Below are positions 60,712 through 64,000 of a stretch of DNA of 64,000 nucleotides, piece after piece. Within the stretch, counting starts at the first letter, position 1; each line of letters starts with the position of its first letter. A program made the translations under genes and the position numbers. The stretch spans positions 2,914,001 to 2,978,000 of the forward strand of contig NZ_VFOL01000001.1 of the NCBI RefSeq assembly GCF_006716065.1, written 5' to 3'. Source of the DNA: Salinispora arenicola (lineage in GTDB: Bacteria; Actinomycetota; Actinomycetes; Mycobacteriales; Micromonosporaceae). A model generated the notes under the pieces. It searched no databases and was not told the DNA's origin. It was given only the letters and a program-made list of their open reading frames with translations.

Positions 60712-63549
60712 ATGGGGGTGGGGCCGGTGCCGGAGGACCGACAGCGGACCACGGTGGCCATGGGACCGGGTACACCGCTGCTGGCGTCTCGGCTGACCCC
60801 GGGTCCGCTGCCCGGACCGGTGGTGCTCCGACCCCGGTTGCTGCGGCGGCTCGACGAGGGGACCGCCGTACCGGTGACCCTCGTCGCCGCGCCGGCGGGC
60901 TGGGGCAAGACGACCCTGCTCACCTCCTGGTACCAGGGCGCCGCTGGCGAACCCGGCGGTGATCAGGTGCGGGGTGGTCCGGTGACCGGTGGCGCCGGTG
61001 GGAACCGTTCCCCGACACCGGTGACCCCGGCGGGGGAGTCCGGTCCACCGGAGTACGGCCCCGGCCAGTCCCGGCCGGACCTGGGCTGGGTTTCGGTGGA
61101 GGCCGGCGATGACGGTGAACGCCTCTGGTCGTACCTGACGGCGGCGCTGCGGGCTGCCGTGGGCTCGCCGGTGCCGGACCGGCCACCCCGCCCGGACCAG
61201 TTGGAGGTGCTGGCCGCCACGATCGCCGCCCGGGAGCGGCCGGTGCTGCTGGTCGTGGACGACCTGCACCGGATCACCGACCCGGCGGTGGTCACCGGGC
61301 TGGAGTTCCTGCTTCGGCACTCCGAGCAACGGCTGCGTCTGGTGGCCGGTGCCCGTTCCGGGGTGCCACTGGCGGTGCACCGGTGGCGGCTGGCCGGCGA
61401 GTTGACCGAGGTCGGACCAGATGACCTGGCGTTCACCGGCGATGAGATCGCCGACCTGCTCACCGCGCACGGGACGGCCCTTCCGGCGGACGGGGTCCGC
61501 CGGCTGCGGGAGCGCACCGGCGGCTGGCCGGCGGCGCTTCGCTTCGCCGTGCGTGCCCTGCCCGGGCAGCCAGATCCGGCCCGGTGGGTGGGGCAGCTCG
61601 ACGGCAACCAGCCGGATGTCGCCGGCTACCTGCGGGAGGAGGTCCTTGGCGGACTCGATCCGAACGATCGGGAGCTACTGCGTACCACGGCGGTGACGGA
61701 CGCCGTCTGTGCTGGCCTCGCCGACGCGTTGACCGGCCGTCCGGACACCGGGACGAGGTTGGCCGACCTGGCCGGCGTCGGTGGCGTGCTCCGTCACGAC
61801 GACGGCCGCCCACCCTGGTATCGCTGCCGTCCACTCCTGACCGACCTGCTGCGCGGCGAACTGGACCGGCTGCCCGCCGAGGACGTGCGGGAGCTGCACC
61901 GGCGGGCCGCCGGCTGGTACGCCGACAACGGGCGCCCCGCCGATGGACTTCGGCACGCGCTCGTGGGCGGTGACTGGGCCGGGGCCACCGAGCTGTTCCT
62001 GGCGACCTGGCCGGAGCTGGCGCCGTACGGCGGGGCCGGTCCGGCTCCGCCGCCGACGCCACCACCTGCCGAGACCGTGGCGCGGGATCCGGAACTGGCC
62101 CTGGCGTGCGCGGCGGAACGCGCGTACGCGGGGGACGTGTCCGCCGCCGAGGGGTACCTGCGGTCCGCCGCCGTCGCGGCGGCGGACCAACTGCCGGTGC
62201 CCCGCCGGGAGCGCTTCGCCCGGCTGGCCGCCGCGGTTGAGCTGGCGGTGGTCCGTTGGTCCGACGACGTCCCGGCGGTGCGGGCCGCCGCCGCCCGGTT
62301 GCTCGCCACCCACGCGGCGGCAGCGTCGATGTCCGGTGGGCGGGCGGAAGTCCGCCTGCCCGCTGTGCCGCCCGCTGTCGAGCCGCGTGGGGCAGCCATG
62401 GAGGACGCCGACGGATGGGCTGTGGCGGGCACCGCGCTCGGCCTGGCCGATGTCGCCGTCGGTGACCTGGGCAGCGCGGAACGGCAGCTGGAGATGGCGT
62501 TCTTGATGGCCCGGGCAGCCGGGTGGGCGCGTACCGAGCTGGCCGGTGCCAGTCGGGTGGCGTTGCTGCGTGCGGTGCGGGGCGACCTTCGGGGGGCCGA
62601 GGCCCTGGCTCGGTCGGCGCTCGCACTCCCGCCCGGCCAGGGGTGGTCCTGCCAGATCGATTGCGGCTACGCGTATCTGGCGCTGGGTGTGGTGGCGCTG
62701 CATCGGGACCAGCCCGAGGAGGCTGCGGCGAACCTGGCGTTGGCGGAGCACGCGACCGCGGAGTCCGCGGCGGGGGCGGTGGTGGCGCTGTGCCGGGCGC
62801 AGCTGTTGCGGGACGCCGGTGACCTCGCGGGCGGGCACCGGCTGCTCGTCGCGGCTCGGGAGCGGTTGGGCGGTCACGAAGGGGAGTTGGATCGGTGGCT
62901 GCGGGCTGCCGAGGCGGATTTGCGAGGGGTGCGGGGCGACCTGGACACGGCCCGGGAACTGCTCGCCGGCGACGGGCCCGAACTCGCGGTCGGCCGCGCC
63001 CGGGCCGAGTTGCGGGCCGGGGATGACCGGACGGCCGAGGCGGTCCTGCCCGACTGGCAGGTGGCGGGCGCGGCGGACTGGCCGCTACCGGTGCGGGTGG
63101 AAGCCGCGGTGCTGGACATGGTGCTGGCCAGGCGGGTGGGGGACAACCGACGGGCCCATCGGACGCTGGAACTGGCTCTCGATCTGGCCGGCCCGCAGGG
63201 TTTCCGGCGGCAGTTCACTCGCGCCGACCCGGACGTACGGGACCTGCTCGCGGCGCACCTGGACACCGGCACGGCACACTGGCCGACGCTGAGCGACCTG
63301 GTGCGCGGGGCGGACGAGCCGGTGGAGGCCGCCGGGCCGGCCCCGGCCGCGTTGGCCGAGCCGTTGACCGAGCGTGAGTTGACCATTCTGCGGTATCTCC
63401 AGAGCATCCTGTCCAACGTGGAGATCGCGGCCGAGCTGTCGCTGTCGATCAACACGGTGAAGACCCACGTGCGCAACATCTATCGCAAGCTCGACGCCAC
63501 CCGGCGCCGTGAGGCTGTCCGCCGTGCCCGTGACCTTCGGCTGATCTGA
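60712..63549 (+). CDS. Large LuxR-family (MalT/STAND-type) transcriptional regulator
   Basis: 945 aa from the ATG at 60712 (GGGGAAG upstream); an ATG at 60760 is possible. N-terminal NTPase with P-loop APAGWGKTTLL and Walker B-type VLLVVDDLHRI; a long helical, TPR-like middle section (about residues 450-850); and a C-terminal LuxR helix-turn-helix (LTERELTILRYL, then VEIAAELSLSINTVKTHVRN). Such regulators bind inducers or adaptor proteins, oligomerise with ATP and activate transcription. It is divergent from the small-protein/dehydrogenase pair. An insertion of Gly/Pro-rich sequence follows the P-loop (about residues 85-130). Confidence 0.93.
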   Translation: MGVGPVPEDRQRTTVAMGPGTPLLASRLTPGPLPGPVVLRPRLLRRLDEGTAVPVTLVAAPAGWGKTTLLTSWYQGAAGEPGGDQVRGGPVTGGAGGNRSPTPVTPAGESGPPEYGPGQSRPDLGWVSVEAGDDGERLWSYLTAALRAAVGSPVPDRPPRPDQLEVLAATIAARERPVLLVVDDLHRITDPAVVTGLEFLLRHSEQRLRLVAGARSGVPLAVHRWRLAGELTEVGPDDLAFTGDEIADLLTAHGTALPADGVRRLRERTGGWPAALRFAVRALPGQPDPARWVGQLDGNQPDVAGYLREEVLGGLDPNDRELLRTTAVTDAVCAGLADALTGRPDTGTRLADLAGVGGVLRHDDGRPPWYRCRPLLTDLLRGELDRLPAEDVRELHRRAAGWYADNGRPADGLRHALVGGDWAGATELFLATWPELAPYGGAGPAPPPTPPPAETVARDPELALACAAERAYAGDVSAAEGYLRSAAVAAADQLPVPRRERFARLAAAVELAVVRWSDDVPAVRAAAARLLATHAAAASMSGGRAEVRLPAVPPAVEPRGAAMEDADGWAVAGTALGLADVAVGDLGSAERQLEMAFLMARAAGWARTELAGASRVALLRAVRGDLRGAEALARSALALPPGQGWSCQIDCGYAYLALGVVALHRDQPEEAAANLALAEHATAESAAGAVVALCRAQLLRDAGDLAGGHRLLVAARERLGGHEGELDRWLRAAEADLRGVRGDLDTARELLAGDGPELAVGRARAELRAGDDRTAEAVLPDWQVAGAADWPLPVRVEAAVLDMVLARRVGDNRRAHRTLELALDLAGPQGFRRQFTRADPDVRDLLAAHLDTGTAHWPTLSDLVRGADEPVEAAGPAPAALAEPLTERELTILRYLQSILSNVEIAAELSLSINTVKTHVRNIYRKLDATRRREAVRRARDLRLI

Positions 63550-63740
63550 TCACCGTGGACCCGGACCAACCCGGTCCGTCTCGCCCGGCCGCCGGCGGGT
63601 TCGGTCACCGGGCGAGGCGTCACCGGCGTGGCAGTCGCTCGGGCATCGCGTCACGGCGTGGCGCCATCGGCGGACCGGGTTTACGCGGGCGCGGCGTCAC
63701 GGCGTGTGGCGGTCGCTCGGGCGTGGCGTCAGGGCGCGTG

Positions 63741-63849
63741 GTGGCTACTCGGGTGTGGCGTCAGGGCGAGTGGTGGCTACTCGGGTGTGGCGTCAGGGCG
63801 AGTGGTGGCTACTCGGGTGTGGCGTCAGGGCGAGTGGTGGCTACTCGGG
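63741..63849. repeat. 32-bp tandem repeat, about 3.4 copies
   Basis: Units start at 63741, 63773, 63805 and 63837, with exact 32-bp spacing; each contains GTGGCTACTCGGG and GCGTCAGGGCG. Degenerate versions precede it from about 63700. The last partial unit contains the stop codon of the minus-strand DsbA-like gene. Confidence 0.85.
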
Positions 63850-64000
63850 CGTGGCGGCGTCGACCGCCGCCAGCAGGTCGGCGAGCTCGTACCCACCGTC
63901 GTGCCGGGAGCCGTTGACGAACAGGGTCGGGGTGGCGTCCACCCCGCTGCGGATACCGCCGACGAAGTCCCGCCGGACCCGGTCGCCGTGGGCCTGCTGC
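63841..64000 (-). CDS. DsbA/thioredoxin-like protein, C-terminal end only
   Basis: Only the last 52 codons are in the window; the gene continues beyond the right edge. GVDATPTLFVNG is the thioredoxin-fold cis-Pro segment (TPT with FVNG) and ELADLLAAVD the last helix, as in DsbA-like disulfide oxidoreductases (thioredoxin_4 type). The active-site CxxC would lie outside. The stop codon TAG (63841-63843 on plus) falls inside the last unit of a tandem repeat, which may have arisen by duplication of this gene end. Confidence 0.8.
   Translation of the reverse strand, partial: QQAHGDRVRRDFVGGIRSGVDATPTLFVNGSRHDGGYELADLLAAVDAATPE

Noticed and set aside
58900..61470. An 856-codon frame on the minus strand extending the alcohol dehydrogenase upstream
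   Set aside because: Only the last 390 codons look like protein; the rest is Arg/Pro/Gly-rich and lies opposite the large LuxR gene. The ATG at 60072 with ATGA coupling is the credible start.
63555..63917. A 120-codon plus-strand frame over the 32-bp repeats
   Set aside because: It consists of translated tandem repeat and overlaps the DsbA-like gene end; no start signal.

Overview
The window is high-GC actinomycete DNA. Codons end strongly in G or C, starts are often GTG, and genes are frequently coupled by ATGA or GTGA overlaps. The genus cannot be proved from sequence alone; the gene content and the serS neighbourhood would fit Micromonosporaceae. Three parts can be told apart.

(1) Positions 1 to about 30,600 hold a biosynthetic gene cluster cut off by the left edge. 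The plus strand carries a tightly coupled operon: a truncated NRPS (heterocyclization, dead adenylation, carrier; then heterocyclization, adenylation with inserted oxidase, carrier), a PKS-NRPS hybrid (KS-AT-ACP-Cy-A-PCP plus an epimerase-like tail), a type II thioesterase, a C-A-PCP-reductase NRPS, an FAD monooxygenase, a cytochrome P450, an acyl-CoA-dehydrogenase-like flavoprotein and a methyltransferase. On the minus strand lie a flavin monooxygenase, a short-chain dehydrogenase, an aromatic hydroxylase, a tryptophan 2,3-dioxygenase, a PLP aminotransferase, a second short-chain dehydrogenase and a LuxR-type regulator. The inferred product is a cysteine-derived thiazoline/thiazole polyketide-peptide released reductively, perhaps primed by a kynurenine-derived (quinoline-like) acid. 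Of the three cysteine-type adenylation domains only one keeps all catalytic motifs. Two of them share a 982-bp apparently identical core of very different base use.

(2) About 31,000 to 53,830 is an accessory region. It begins and ends with fragments of a tRNA-Arg 3' half and holds decayed mobile-element genes (a DUF2637-like protein, a helix-turn-helix protein, a transfer-type fragment). It also holds several broken genes, a family of secreted beta-helix proteins (two intact, one frameshifted, one fragment), an LPxTG/RCC1 surface protein, and small metabolic or regulatory cassettes: MFS pump, aldo/keto reductase, XRE-cupin regulator, thioredoxin-reductase-like enzyme, site-2 protease, betaine-binding protein and glyoxalase-fold protein.

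(3) From about 53,960 to the right edge the DNA looks like ordinary chromosome: a divergent MFS/LysR pair, seryl-tRNA synthetase, a saccharopine-dehydrogenase-like enzyme, a zinc alcohol dehydrogenase coupled to a small protein, a large LuxR/MalT-type regulator, and the end of a DsbA-like gene whose stop codon sits in a 32-bp tandem repeat.
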